A stretch of DNA of 47,167 nucleotides. It comes from Chthoniobacter flavus. Its GTDB lineage: Bacteria > Verrucomicrobiota > Verrucomicrobiia > Chthoniobacterales > Chthoniobacteraceae. Both the position numbers and the translations under genes were made by a program. This document shows positions 17,488 through 25,267 of this stretch, piece after piece (position 1 is the first letter of the stretch; the number at the start of each line of letters is the position of its first letter). Where the stretch lies: assembly GCA_945861435.1 (NCBI GenBank), contig CAMAUX010000042.1, positions 1-47,167 of the forward strand. Reading direction: 5' to 3'. The notes beneath the pieces are model-generated. The model was not told the DNA's origin, did not search any database, and saw only the letters and a list, made by a program, of their open reading frames with translations.

Positions 17488-20226
17488 TTAAGCAGCCCCC
17501 CCCTTCGAACTCCCAATCGCCTCCCGCAACGCACGGAATTCCCCGGGTTGCACCTTCGCCAACTGCGCCACCCGCCCCCCAAGCTCCGCAGCACTCATCT
17601 CACGACCATCCCACTCCGGCGCCCGCCCCTGCGTCACCCGGTGCACCGCCGCACGCAGCCGACGCCGCACCCAGCGCGGCACGTTCGCCTTCACGTTCAC
17701 CACGAGCCCCGTCACCATCTGACGCCGCCCGCGCCGGTAAATCTGCGTCTTCTTCGGATCCAACTCATACCCCTGCTTCCTCAGCAGCTTCACCACAAAG
17801 GGCAGAATCCGCTTCGTGTCCGTTCCCCCGGAAAACGTCAGGTCATCCGCATAGCGCGTGTACGCGATTCCAAAACGCGCAGCCACTTTCTCCAACGCCC
17901 GGTCCACCCCGGTCAACACAAGGTTCGCAACCACAGGACTCGTCGGCGCACCCGTCGCAAGCGCCCCCCCGTAACAGCAAATCTCCGTCAGCAAACTCAT
18001 CGCCCCGCCGGAAAGCGTCTGCGAATACCGCCTGTACAACGCCCCAAAAACACGGTCCCGGAGCGTCGAAGGGAAAAACCCGCGGATGTCCACATTCACC
18101 ACCATCTCCCGCCCCACATGCGCCGACGCATTGCTCAGGATGGAGTGCCCGGGACGAAACCCGTGGCACGACTCTGCCAGCGCAAGCGTCCCCAGCCCGT
18201 TGTCCACCATGCGCCGCTGCAACCGCTTGAGCGCAGCACTCGGCGCCGTGATCACACGCCTGCCCCCCGACTTCTTGGGCACCTCCGACACCTTGTAAAA
18301 ACGGTCGAACGCGCACCCCGGCTTCGCCCCAGCCTTGCGCGCGTGGTGCGCGAGATGCAGCAGCAAACCTGCATCCCGCAGCGAGAAGCACGCCGCCAAC
18401 TCGTACGCATAACGGTCCGTCGCAGCCATCCCCTGCGCAGCCCGGATTGCAGGCACCAACGCCACCAACGCCCCCCGCGAAAAATGCTTCTCAAGAAGCC
18501 CCCCGAGCCCCTCCTGCAAGTGACACCTCGACCACAATTCCCCAGGCCCAAGCTCCACCACCGCCAACTCAAGGAACCGCTCCCGATCGTGCTCATAGGC
18601 ACGCCTCACCAACTCTTTGCCCCCATCACGCAACGCTGCCAGAAGCACGGCCTTCTCGGATTCTTGAACCGCAGCAACCAACGCGTGGAACCGACCGCGA
18701 TCCTCCGCATACCAACCCAGCAGCGCCGCTCCTCCCCCAAGCCTCTTCCAATGCGCCAGCAGCGGCACCAGCAACGCAAGCCGCAGACGCCCCAGCCCCA
18801 GAACATTCCCGTCCAGCCCGTATCCCCGCACACACTTCAGCAGAAACCTCACATCCCCCGACTTGCGATACATGCGCAAAATCATCCGCTCCCCGGCCCG
18901 CCGATCCGCCTCCAGAGCCCATCCCAAAACATCCCTCCCAAAAAACTCACTCGCGAGCTTCCACTCCGCAATCGATCCCAGCTCAGCAAGAAATCGCTTC
19001 CGCACCACCAGCGGCAGTTGCGCCGCGCTCGCTACTCGCAGAAACCCAAACTCCTCCGGGTGCGCGCACAACAAACCTGCAAGCCAGCGCCCGGGCGTGC
19101 GCTCAAGCAGCGTGTCCAACAGGTCACGCGCCATCGTCTCCCTCCCCTTGGAGCGTTCCATCGCCTTCACCGCACACCGCCGCCACAGCGGCCCCGGCTC
19201 AGACCACGTCCGCAGCCACGCCTCGTAATGCCTCATACCAGCTCCCCCTGCCGCACCCAGCTTGCGCAACACCGCAACCGGCTGATCCGTCAAATGCCGC
19301 CAGTTTGCAGGATCCTCGTCCATGAACTCCACCCACGCATCCGGCGCACTCAGGATGAAGCGCGCATCCACCCACTCTTTCTCCTTCAACACCGCGTTCA
19401 CCATCACGATAGCCGCCTCGGACGCCCCAGCCTCCGGCCTCGTCACAGGCCCCGCTCTCCGCATCAGCGGCACCAACAACGCCCACCGCCCCCTCACCGG
19501 CACCCGCCCAAGCACAATCTCAAGCTCCGGGCCACCGAAATCACGGCGCTTGAACGCCCTCTCCACATCCCCCATCCCATACCGCCCCGTCATCAAGCCC
19601 GGCGCTTCCGGATTGCGCATCAACTGCTCCGCGTGTTCGCACTGCAACGCCGCAACCTCCTCGTCGCACAACGGCTCCCATCCCTGCTGACGCCACACCT
19701 GCCCCAATTCCTTGCTCCCAAAAAAATAGTCCAACGGCTTCGCCCCCAGCCTCACCAGAGCCTCACCTGGGCTCATAGCCTCCCGGGCATACCGCACAAG
19801 GCAGGCCAGCTTTTCCTCCTTCTTCATTTCCGAACCCTCTATCGCCTCCGCCGAAAGCTTCCCATCCACGGAACTGAACACAGCAAAGAGCAGGCTGTTA
19901 CGGACCTTCGGAATAATCTCCGCGGCCACCCCCTCCAGATCCCTCCTCTCCACCTCGCTCAACGGTCCTTCCAAGGCCAGCGCGAGAACGCATCCCAAGG
20001 CACTTATCGACACATCCCCATGCATCGCCGCATTGCGTGAAAGCCGCCCCATCCCCCAGCCGTGCTTCGCCGACGCCTCTCTCCATTCCATCAAAATCCT
20101 CCCCACCTCCCTCCCCAGCGCAATCTGCGCCTCCACCACGCCAGCCTCACCCCAGCGCACCGCATGCACCAGTCTCCCAACACCCGACAGGAGTTCTACA
20201 GAATTCAAAAAGGCAGCGTATGACAC
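17488..20226 (-). CDS. Retron-type reverse transcriptase with about 600-residue N-terminal helical extension
   Basis: The 912-aa protein is about three times the usual retron RT length. Residues about 605-912 form the RT. They include FYKVSEVPKKSGGRRVITAP (fingers), CHGFRPGHSI, and NASAHVG at 699-705, which fits the retron NAxxH motif. They continue with NVDIRGFFPS (first catalytic Asp), GAPTSPVVANL, YTRYADDLTFSG with YADD at 792-795, and VTGLVVN at 838-844, which fits the retron VTG motif. Residues 1-600 are rich in Leu/Ala/Arg helices with no recognisable catalytic motif, and look like ARM/HEAT-type repeats. A structured msr-msd-like RNA lies just upstream. The start is a GTG at 20224-20226, the first possible start in the frame, without a clear Shine-Dalgarno sequence. 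The product would make msDNA from the adjacent RNA. The fusion could equally be a scaffold for the MoxR-VWA partners. Confidence 0.95.
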   Translation of the reverse strand: MSYAAFLNSVELLSGVGRLVHAVRWGEAGVVEAQIALGREVGRILMEWREASAKHGWGMGRLSRNAAMHGDVSISALGCVLALALEGPLSEVERRDLEGVAAEIIPKVRNSLLFAVFSSVDGKLSAEAIEGSEMKKEEKLACLVRYAREAMSPGEALVRLGAKPLDYFFGSKELGQVWRQQGWEPLCDEEVAALQCEHAEQLMRNPEAPGLMTGRYGMGDVERAFKRRDFGGPELEIVLGRVPVRGRWALLVPLMRRAGPVTRPEAGASEAAIVMVNAVLKEKEWVDARFILSAPDAWVEFMDEDPANWRHLTDQPVAVLRKLGAAGGAGMRHYEAWLRTWSEPGPLWRRCAVKAMERSKGRETMARDLLDTLLERTPGRWLAGLLCAHPEEFGFLRVASAAQLPLVVRKRFLAELGSIAEWKLASEFFGRDVLGWALEADRRAGERMILRMYRKSGDVRFLLKCVRGYGLDGNVLGLGRLRLALLVPLLAHWKRLGGGAALLGWYAEDRGRFHALVAAVQESEKAVLLAALRDGGKELVRRAYEHDRERFLELAVVELGPGELWSRCHLQEGLGGLLEKHFSRGALVALVPAIRAAQGMAATDRYAYELAACFSLRDAGLLLHLAHHARKAGAKPGCAFDRFYKVSEVPKKSGGRRVITAPSAALKRLQRRMVDNGLGTLALAESCHGFRPGHSILSNASAHVGREMVVNVDIRGFFPSTLRDRVFGALYRRYSQTLSGGAMSLLTEICCYGGALATGAPTSPVVANLVLTGVDRALEKVAARFGIAYTRYADDLTFSGGTDTKRILPFVVKLLRKQGYELDPKKTQIYRRGRRQMVTGLVVNVKANVPRWVRRRLRAAVHRVTQGRAPEWDGREMSAAELGGRVAQLAKVQPGEFRALREAIGSSKGGAA

Positions 20227-20274
20227 GATGAGTTCAAAACATCCGCACGCCAGCGGCGGGGCGGCATAAAAAAA

Positions 20275-20475
20275 GAAGGCTGGCCGGCGTTACTTCAATC
20301 CCGTCCCGCGGACTCGGAGCGCAGGTTTTAGAACGGTGCATTTTGAGACGAGCTCGCGAATCTCAAACTGCACCGTTCTAAAACCTGCAGCGCCGAGTTC
20401 GCCCCGCTTGCCCGCCCCTTGCTTTCGATCCTGGCGAAACACCAGGTGAATCTAAACTTGTGCCGGCCAGCCTTC
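20275..20475 (-). ncRNA. Putative retron msr-msd RNA
   Basis: Read on the minus strand, the element begins with a1 (GAAGGCTGGCCGGC, 20475-20462) and ends with a2 (GCCGGCCAGCCTTC, 20288-20275), a perfect 14-bp pair. After a1 comes TTTAGATTC, where G at 20452 is a candidate branching guanosine. It is followed by the msr hairpin CCTGG-TGTTTCG-CCAGG (20446-20430), whose loop resembles the GTTTCG loop of the E. coli Ec86 msr as I remember it. The msd is a long hairpin: a perfect 20-bp stem (20388-20369 with 20340-20321), then one mismatch and 7 more pairs, around a 12-nt apex. An outer pairing, CCGAGT/ACTCGG (20393-20398 with 20312-20317), extends it. A run of 7 U follows a2 before the RT gene starts 48 bases further on. 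The location directly 5' of the RT is the canonical one. Confidence 0.9.
20312..20398. repeat. Long inverted repeat forming the msd stem
   Basis: The arms 20321-20340 and 20369-20388 are perfectly complementary over 20 bp. The inner arms TTTGAGA (20342-20348) and TCTCAAA (20361-20367) continue the stem after one mismatch. The outer arms ACTCGG (20312-20317) and CCGAGT (20393-20398) continue it after a small asymmetric internal loop. No other inverted repeat in the window that I found is this long or this perfect. Confidence 0.95.
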
Positions 20476-20780
20476 ACGTCCCCCCTCCCGTCACCCTCTC
20501 CAGCCAAACGACCCGCCCGCAAGGGACGGACCGCCTCTGCTGTTCTCAGGCGCAGTCGGGGGTTCATGCGCACAAATCTACCCCCGGGGGTGGGACATCC
20601 GCGGTACTCCCCCTCGTTTTCCTTCAAAAAAACATCCCTTTTCCACCGCATCCGGGCAGTCACCCCCCACCTCAACACCACCCAGCGCCACGCCGCCGTC
20701 ACACGAGCGACGCGCCTTTGTCGCACCACTTGCCTCTTGGCCTGAGCCCCCTCTCCGGAGAGGATACCCTCCTTAGCCCA
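20476..20780. other. Intergenic between the divergent retron RNA and ppk1
   Basis: The 305 bp should hold the retron promoter (minus) and the ppk1 promoter (plus). I see the 12-bp palindrome ACCCCCGGGGGT around 20580-20591 and the palindrome CCTCTCCGGAGAGG just upstream of ppk1 near 20750-20763. No clear -35/-10 pair is visible on either strand. Confidence 0.4.
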
Positions 20781-22937
20781 ATGAAGACTTTCTCGGCAAA
20801 TCACTTCCTCAGCCGCGAACTCAGCTGGCTCGCGTTCAACCAACGCGTCCTCCACGAAGCGCTCGACCCCGCCAACCCACTCCTCGAACGCGTCAAGTTC
20901 CTCACCATCGCCAGCTCCAACCTCGACGAGTTCTTCGAAGTCCGCGTCTCCGGCCTCAAACAGCAGATCGAAAGCGACGTCGTCGAACGCAGCGTCGACG
21001 GACGCACCGCCTCCGAAACCTTCCGCGCCATCCGCAAGCGCGTCCTGGAGATGAACGCCGAACTCTGCCGCTGCTGGCGCGATCAACTCGTCCCAGCCCT
21101 CGAAAAAAACGCCATCCGCTTCCTCGACGTCGAACACCTCAGCCCAGAACACCGCGAGTGGCTCGACCGCCACTACCTCTCCCATGTCCGCCCGGTGCTC
21201 ACCCCGCTCGGCCTCGACCCCTCCCACCCCTTCCCCCAACTCCTCAACAAATCCCTCAACATCGTCGTGGAACTCGAGGTCGAGCGCCATGGCCAGATGC
21301 AACGCCGCCTCGCCGTCGTCCAAGTCCCCCGCATCCTCCCGCGCCTCCTCCGCCTCCCAAGCCCCGAGGAAGAACGCTCCTACGCCTTCATGGGCCAGAT
21401 CATCGGCCACCATCTCGGCGACCTCTTCCCAGGCACGAAAATCCTCGGCTACTGGCAGTTCCGCGTCACCCGCAACTCCGAACTCTACATCGACGAAGAA
21501 GACGTCGGTAATCTCCTCAGCGCCGTCGAACAGGAACTCCACAACCGCAGACGCGGCGCCGCCGTGCGCCTCGAGGTCGAGCACCACTGCCCAGCCGCCA
21601 TCTACCAGTACCTCCTCGAAACCCTCGATCTCAAAGAGGACGACCTCTACATCATCGATGGCCCTCTCAATCCAGGTCGCCTCATGACCATCTGCGAAGG
21701 TGACCACTCCCCGGAACTGCGCGACAAACCCTTCGTCGCCCCCGTCGCCGCCGCCCTCCGCGATTCCTCCGACCTCTTCTCCGTCATCCGCAAACGCGAC
21801 GTCCTCGCCCACCATCCCTACGAAAGCTTCTCCAGCGTCGTCGACTTCCTCGAACAAGCCGCACGCGACCCCAACGTCCTCGCCATCAAGCAGACCCTCT
21901 ACCGCACCGGCGGCGACCCGCGCATCGTAGGCGCGCTCATGAAGGCCGTCAGCAACGGCAAACAAGTCACCGCCGTCACCGAACTCAAAGCCCGCTTCGA
22001 CGAAGCCAACAACATCCTCTGGGCCCGCCGCCTCGAGGAAGCCGGCGTCCACGTCGTCTACGGCATCGTCAACCACAAGGTCCACGCCAAGATCGCCCTC
22101 GTCGTCCGCCGCGACGAAGACGGCCTGCGCCGCTACGTCCACCTCGGCACCGGCAACTACAACCCCAGCACCGGCAGGCTCTACACCGACCTCAGCCTCT
22201 TCACCTGCGCCCCGGATTTCGGCGAGGACGCCACCAACCTCTTCAACCTCCTCACCGGCATCTGCCAGTTCCAAGGCGCCCGCAAACTCCTCCTCGCCCC
22301 TTTCACACTCCACTCCACCATGCTCGGCCTCATCAAAAATGAGACCGACGCCGCAAAACGCGGCCAACCCGCGCGCATCGTCGCCAAGATGAACTCCCTC
22401 GTCGACCGCGACATCATCGAAGCCCTCTACCGCGCCTCCCATGCAGGCGTGAAAATCGACCTCATCGTCCGCGGCATCTGCTGCCTGCGCCCTCAAATGC
22501 CCGGCATCAGCGAGAACATCACCGTGCGCTCCATCCTCGGCCGATTCCTCGAACACAGCCGCGTCTTCCTCTTCGAAAACGGCGGCCAACCCAAGGTCTT
22601 CATCGGCAGCGCCGACTGGATGCCACGCAACTTCTTCCGCCGCATCGAAGTCCTCACCCCTGTGGAAGACCCCGCACTGCGCGACCGCATCGCCCACGAA
22701 ATTCTCGACACCCTCCTCGCCGACAACAAACACGCATGGATGCTCGGCGAGAACGGCTCCTACGCCCGCCAAAGCCCTGCCTCAAATGTCCCTGAGCGCA
22801 GCGCCCAAGCCGACTTCATCGAACACGCCATCGGCCAATCCAAGAGCAAGCGTTCCACCAAGAAAAACGCACCCGATCACTCCCACCCCTCCCACTCGGG
22901 CCCCGCTACGCTGCGCCTCGAACCACGCCCCTTCTAA
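20781..22937 (+). CDS. ppk1: Polyphosphate kinase 1
   Basis: The 718-aa protein matches PPK1 over its length. The N-terminal domain has FLSRELSWLAFNQRVL and ASSNLDEFFEVRV. The head domain and two PLD-fold C-terminal domains follow. By my count His-435 lies in NHKVHAKIAL and His-592 in RFLEHSRVFLF, the positions described as phospho-accepting and catalytic in the E. coli enzyme. PPK1 reversibly polymerises the gamma-phosphate of ATP into polyphosphate at the inner membrane. The last 40 or so residues are a Ser/Lys/His-rich tail that looks disordered. I start at the ATG at 20781; the in-frame upstream translation crosses the promoter region and is not protein-like. It is divergent from the retron. 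Confidence 0.97.
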   Translation: MKTFSANHFLSRELSWLAFNQRVLHEALDPANPLLERVKFLTIASSNLDEFFEVRVSGLKQQIESDVVERSVDGRTASETFRAIRKRVLEMNAELCRCWRDQLVPALEKNAIRFLDVEHLSPEHREWLDRHYLSHVRPVLTPLGLDPSHPFPQLLNKSLNIVVELEVERHGQMQRRLAVVQVPRILPRLLRLPSPEEERSYAFMGQIIGHHLGDLFPGTKILGYWQFRVTRNSELYIDEEDVGNLLSAVEQELHNRRRGAAVRLEVEHHCPAAIYQYLLETLDLKEDDLYIIDGPLNPGRLMTICEGDHSPELRDKPFVAPVAAALRDSSDLFSVIRKRDVLAHHPYESFSSVVDFLEQAARDPNVLAIKQTLYRTGGDPRIVGALMKAVSNGKQVTAVTELKARFDEANNILWARRLEEAGVHVVYGIVNHKVHAKIALVVRRDEDGLRRYVHLGTGNYNPSTGRLYTDLSLFTCAPDFGEDATNLFNLLTGICQFQGARKLLLAPFTLHSTMLGLIKNETDAAKRGQPARIVAKMNSLVDRDIIEALYRASHAGVKIDLIVRGICCLRPQMPGISENITVRSILGRFLEHSRVFLFENGGQPKVFIGSADWMPRNFFRRIEVLTPVEDPALRDRIAHEILDTLLADNKHAWMLGENGSYARQSPASNVPERSAQADFIEHAIGQSKSKRSTKKNAPDHSHPSHSGPATLRLEPRPF

Positions 22938-23048
22938 ATTCCAGTTCTAACGGGGCCACGCCCAACGCTCCCACCACCCCTTCGCAGAGATCCATAGCGG
23001 GCCGGGTACTGGACAGCAGCAAACACCCCCGCTTTAGTCCCACCCCAA

Positions 23049-23384
23049 GTGCGCAATCTCACCAAACCCTTCAGCATCGGCGGTTTCATCGTCGGCGAAA
23101 TCTACCTCGGGTTCGCAGCCACCGCCCCCTACCACACCGGCGATCCCGTGGAACCGGGCGTCGTCATCCAACGCCTCCTCATCGGAGCTCTTTTCTTCGG
23201 CCCCTTCGGCGCACTCATCGGCATGGGCATCGGCCTCCTCGTCGGAGCCGCACTCCCCAAACCCTCCCCGGCAACCCGCACTCAAGACTCCGCATCCACC
23301 ACGCACGATCCGGCGAACGCCACCTCCAATTCGACCCCGATTCCCTCCTCTGCAAACATCTCCAACGACAAGGAAGCGCGGTAA
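23049..23384 (+). CDS. Small two-helix membrane protein, unknown function
   Basis: This 111-aa frame starts at a GTG. A first hydrophobic segment (FSIGGFIVGEIYLGFAA) and a second Gly-rich one (LLIGALFFGPFGALIGMGIG) are joined by a short loop. A Ser/Thr/Asn-rich tail of about 40 residues follows. Codon use is C-ending like the neighbouring plus-strand genes, which supports coding. No Shine-Dalgarno sequence is evident and no family is recognised. Confidence 0.55.
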   Translation: MRNLTKPFSIGGFIVGEIYLGFAATAPYHTGDPVEPGVVIQRLLIGALFFGPFGALIGMGIGLLVGAALPKPSPATRTQDSASTTHDPANATSNSTPIPSSANISNDKEAR

Positions 23385-23711
23385 TCCACAAGGAAGCGCT
23401 CTCATCCAAAGCGACGTCCCGAGGGACGCGCTCACATCCCTCCTCTGAAGGGCAACCCGCGTCGGAGTTGCAACCCAGAACGCCCCTCCACGCGCTCAGA
23501 CGCGCCCCCACTCCTCACGCTGGCTTTTTGTAAAACGCAGCCGGCGCGGTCTTGCGATACTTCGGCCGCATCCAGGCGAGATCGCAGCGACCAGCGAAAC
23601 CGCACTCATTGGGAGAGATGCCGCCCACGGCTGCCAGCTCGCACACAGACAAGCGTGCCCCAGAGCTTTCTTTTTTGTCGGTCGCAGAAAACGATGAGGC
23701 GCTCCTCCGCC
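23385..23711. other. Intergenic, upstream of the sulfatase cluster
   Basis: The region begins with a short duplication of ACAAGGAAGCGC (about 23368-23399). Around 23520-23690 a minus-strand frame reads ...LAWMRPKYRKTAPAAFYKKPA and then stops. It could be the end of a decayed gene, but I cannot assign it. No clear promoter for the sulfatases is visible. Confidence 0.35.
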
Positions 23712-25181
23712 ATGAAACACACGCTCGCGCACACCGCCACCCGCCAGCTGACATCGCTCGCCCTTTGCTTTGCCGCGGCAACCGACCTGCACGCAGCGGA
23801 CGTGCACCCGACATTTCAACCTCGTGCATCAGCAACACCGCAGGCAGGAGGGCCTGCGTCACGCCCCAACATCGTCTTCATCTTCGCCGATGACTGGGGC
23901 TGGGGCGACCTGTCCTGCCACGGGCACCCCTATGTGAAAACCCCGAACCTCGACCGACTCGCGAAAGAGGGCACGGACTTCTCACGCTTCACCGTCGCTA
24001 GCGGCGTGTGCTCGCCAAGTCGCACCGCCGTGATGACAGGACATTTCCCGGCCCGCTACAACATCGACGGCCACTTTGCGTGGGCGAAGAACAATGCGCA
24101 GCGCAACATGCCGGACTGGCTCGATCCAAAGACACCGACGCTGCCGAAGATGCTGCAATCCGCAGGCTATGCGACGGCCCACTTCGGCAAATGGCACCTC
24201 TCCAACGACATGATTCCAGATTCGCCGCTGCCGAAAGCCTATGGCTACGACGAATACGGGGCCTTCAACTGCGCAGGAGAGCAGATGCCGGTGCATGAGG
24301 ATGCCGACCACGCGATCGCGTTCATCAAGAAGAGCGCTGCGGCGAACAAGCCCTTCTTCATCAACCTCTGGATGCACGAGCCACACACCCCGTTCCACAC
24401 GGTGCCGAAATATGAATGGCGCTTCCCCGATATGGAAAGCCGCGAGGACCAGATCTTCGCTTCCGTGCTGTCCCATGCCGATGATCGCATCGGCCACGTG
24501 CTGGATGCCTTGGAGCGCCTGAATCTGACGGAAAACACGCTCGTCGTTTTCAGCTCCGATAATGGCCCCGCTCGCTCGGCCCGCCCCGCAAAACTGGAGT
24601 TGAGCTACGACACCGCCACCGGTGCGGGCTGGGGAATCGCGGCGTCGAAGGGAACCACCGCCGGCCGCAAGGGCTACAAGGCCGCGCTCTTCGAAGGCGG
24701 CATCAATGTGCCGTTCATCGCCCGCTGGCCCGGAAAAATCGCCGCAGGGAAGATCGACAACGCCTCGCTCATTTCCGCCGTCGATCTGCTGCCCACGTTC
24801 TGCGAACTCGCCGGCGCGAGACCACCCGATGGCTACCAACCCGACGGAATCAGCCAGGTCACCACGTTGAAGGGTAATGCGACCCCAACCCGATCGAAGC
24901 CCCTCTTCTGGCGCATGGATGGCGCATGGCCGCCAAAGGCGGATGCCCCCTTTCATTGGGCGACCTACGCGGTGGTGGACCGACAGTGGAAACTGCTCTC
25001 AAATCGCAACGGCAGCCACACAGAACTCTACGACATCGCCGCTGACCCGCTCGAAACCAAAGACCTCGCATCCGACAAACCCGGCGTCGTGCAGGAGATC
25101 ATGTCCACGCTCAATCAATGGAAATCCACCCTGCCAGAAAAGCCGAACAGCGATGTCTTTTCCGCGGAGCGCTCGAAATAA
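23712..25181 (+). CDS. Secreted sulfatase 1 of three (formylglycine-dependent)
   Basis: The 489-aa protein has a signal peptide ending near LHAAD. The sulfatase core follows: metal site FADDWGWGD, then CSPSR, in which the Cys is converted to formylglycine. FGKWHL and the second metal site SSDNGP come after. Formylglycine sulfatases cleave sulfate esters, mostly from sulfated polysaccharides in this phylum. Activity needs a maturase (FGE or anSME), none of which is in this window. The ATG at 23712 gives the best signal peptide; 23694 is possible. Base use is less C-biased than in the neighbouring genes. Confidence 0.95.
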   Translation: MKHTLAHTATRQLTSLALCFAAATDLHAADVHPTFQPRASATPQAGGPASRPNIVFIFADDWGWGDLSCHGHPYVKTPNLDRLAKEGTDFSRFTVASGVCSPSRTAVMTGHFPARYNIDGHFAWAKNNAQRNMPDWLDPKTPTLPKMLQSAGYATAHFGKWHLSNDMIPDSPLPKAYGYDEYGAFNCAGEQMPVHEDADHAIAFIKKSAAANKPFFINLWMHEPHTPFHTVPKYEWRFPDMESREDQIFASVLSHADDRIGHVLDALERLNLTENTLVVFSSDNGPARSARPAKLELSYDTATGAGWGIAASKGTTAGRKGYKAALFEGGINVPFIARWPGKIAAGKIDNASLISAVDLLPTFCELAGARPPDGYQPDGISQVTTLKGNATPTRSKPLFWRMDGAWPPKADAPFHWATYAVVDRQWKLLSNRNGSHTELYDIAADPLETKDLASDKPGVVQEIMSTLNQWKSTLPEKPNSDVFSAERSK

Positions 25182-25267
25182 GAAACCGAACCCTCATGGA
25201 ACACAGCCTTGCTGTTGCCTGTATCTCTCTGAAATCAACCATGCAGGCTGTTTTACGACCATTTTTG

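Noticed and set aside
17329-20040. 903-aa plus-strand frame antisense to the RT
   Set aside because: It is an Arg/Pro/His-rich shadow; the minus strand carries clear RT motifs.
20205-20267. 20-codon leader frame between the retron RNA and the RT start
   Set aside because: It overlaps the GTG of the RT in another frame and has no Shine-Dalgarno sequence. A leader role is conceivable but unsupported.
20328-22772. 814-aa minus-strand frame antisense to ppk1
   Set aside because: It is an acidic low-complexity shadow that also crosses the retron RNA; ppk1 is unambiguous on the plus strand.
23515-23862. 115-aa minus-strand frame upstream of the sulfatases
   Set aside because: It overlaps the sulfatase 1 signal-peptide region and matches no family I recognise. 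Only the end of it looks protein-like, so at best it is a decayed fragment.
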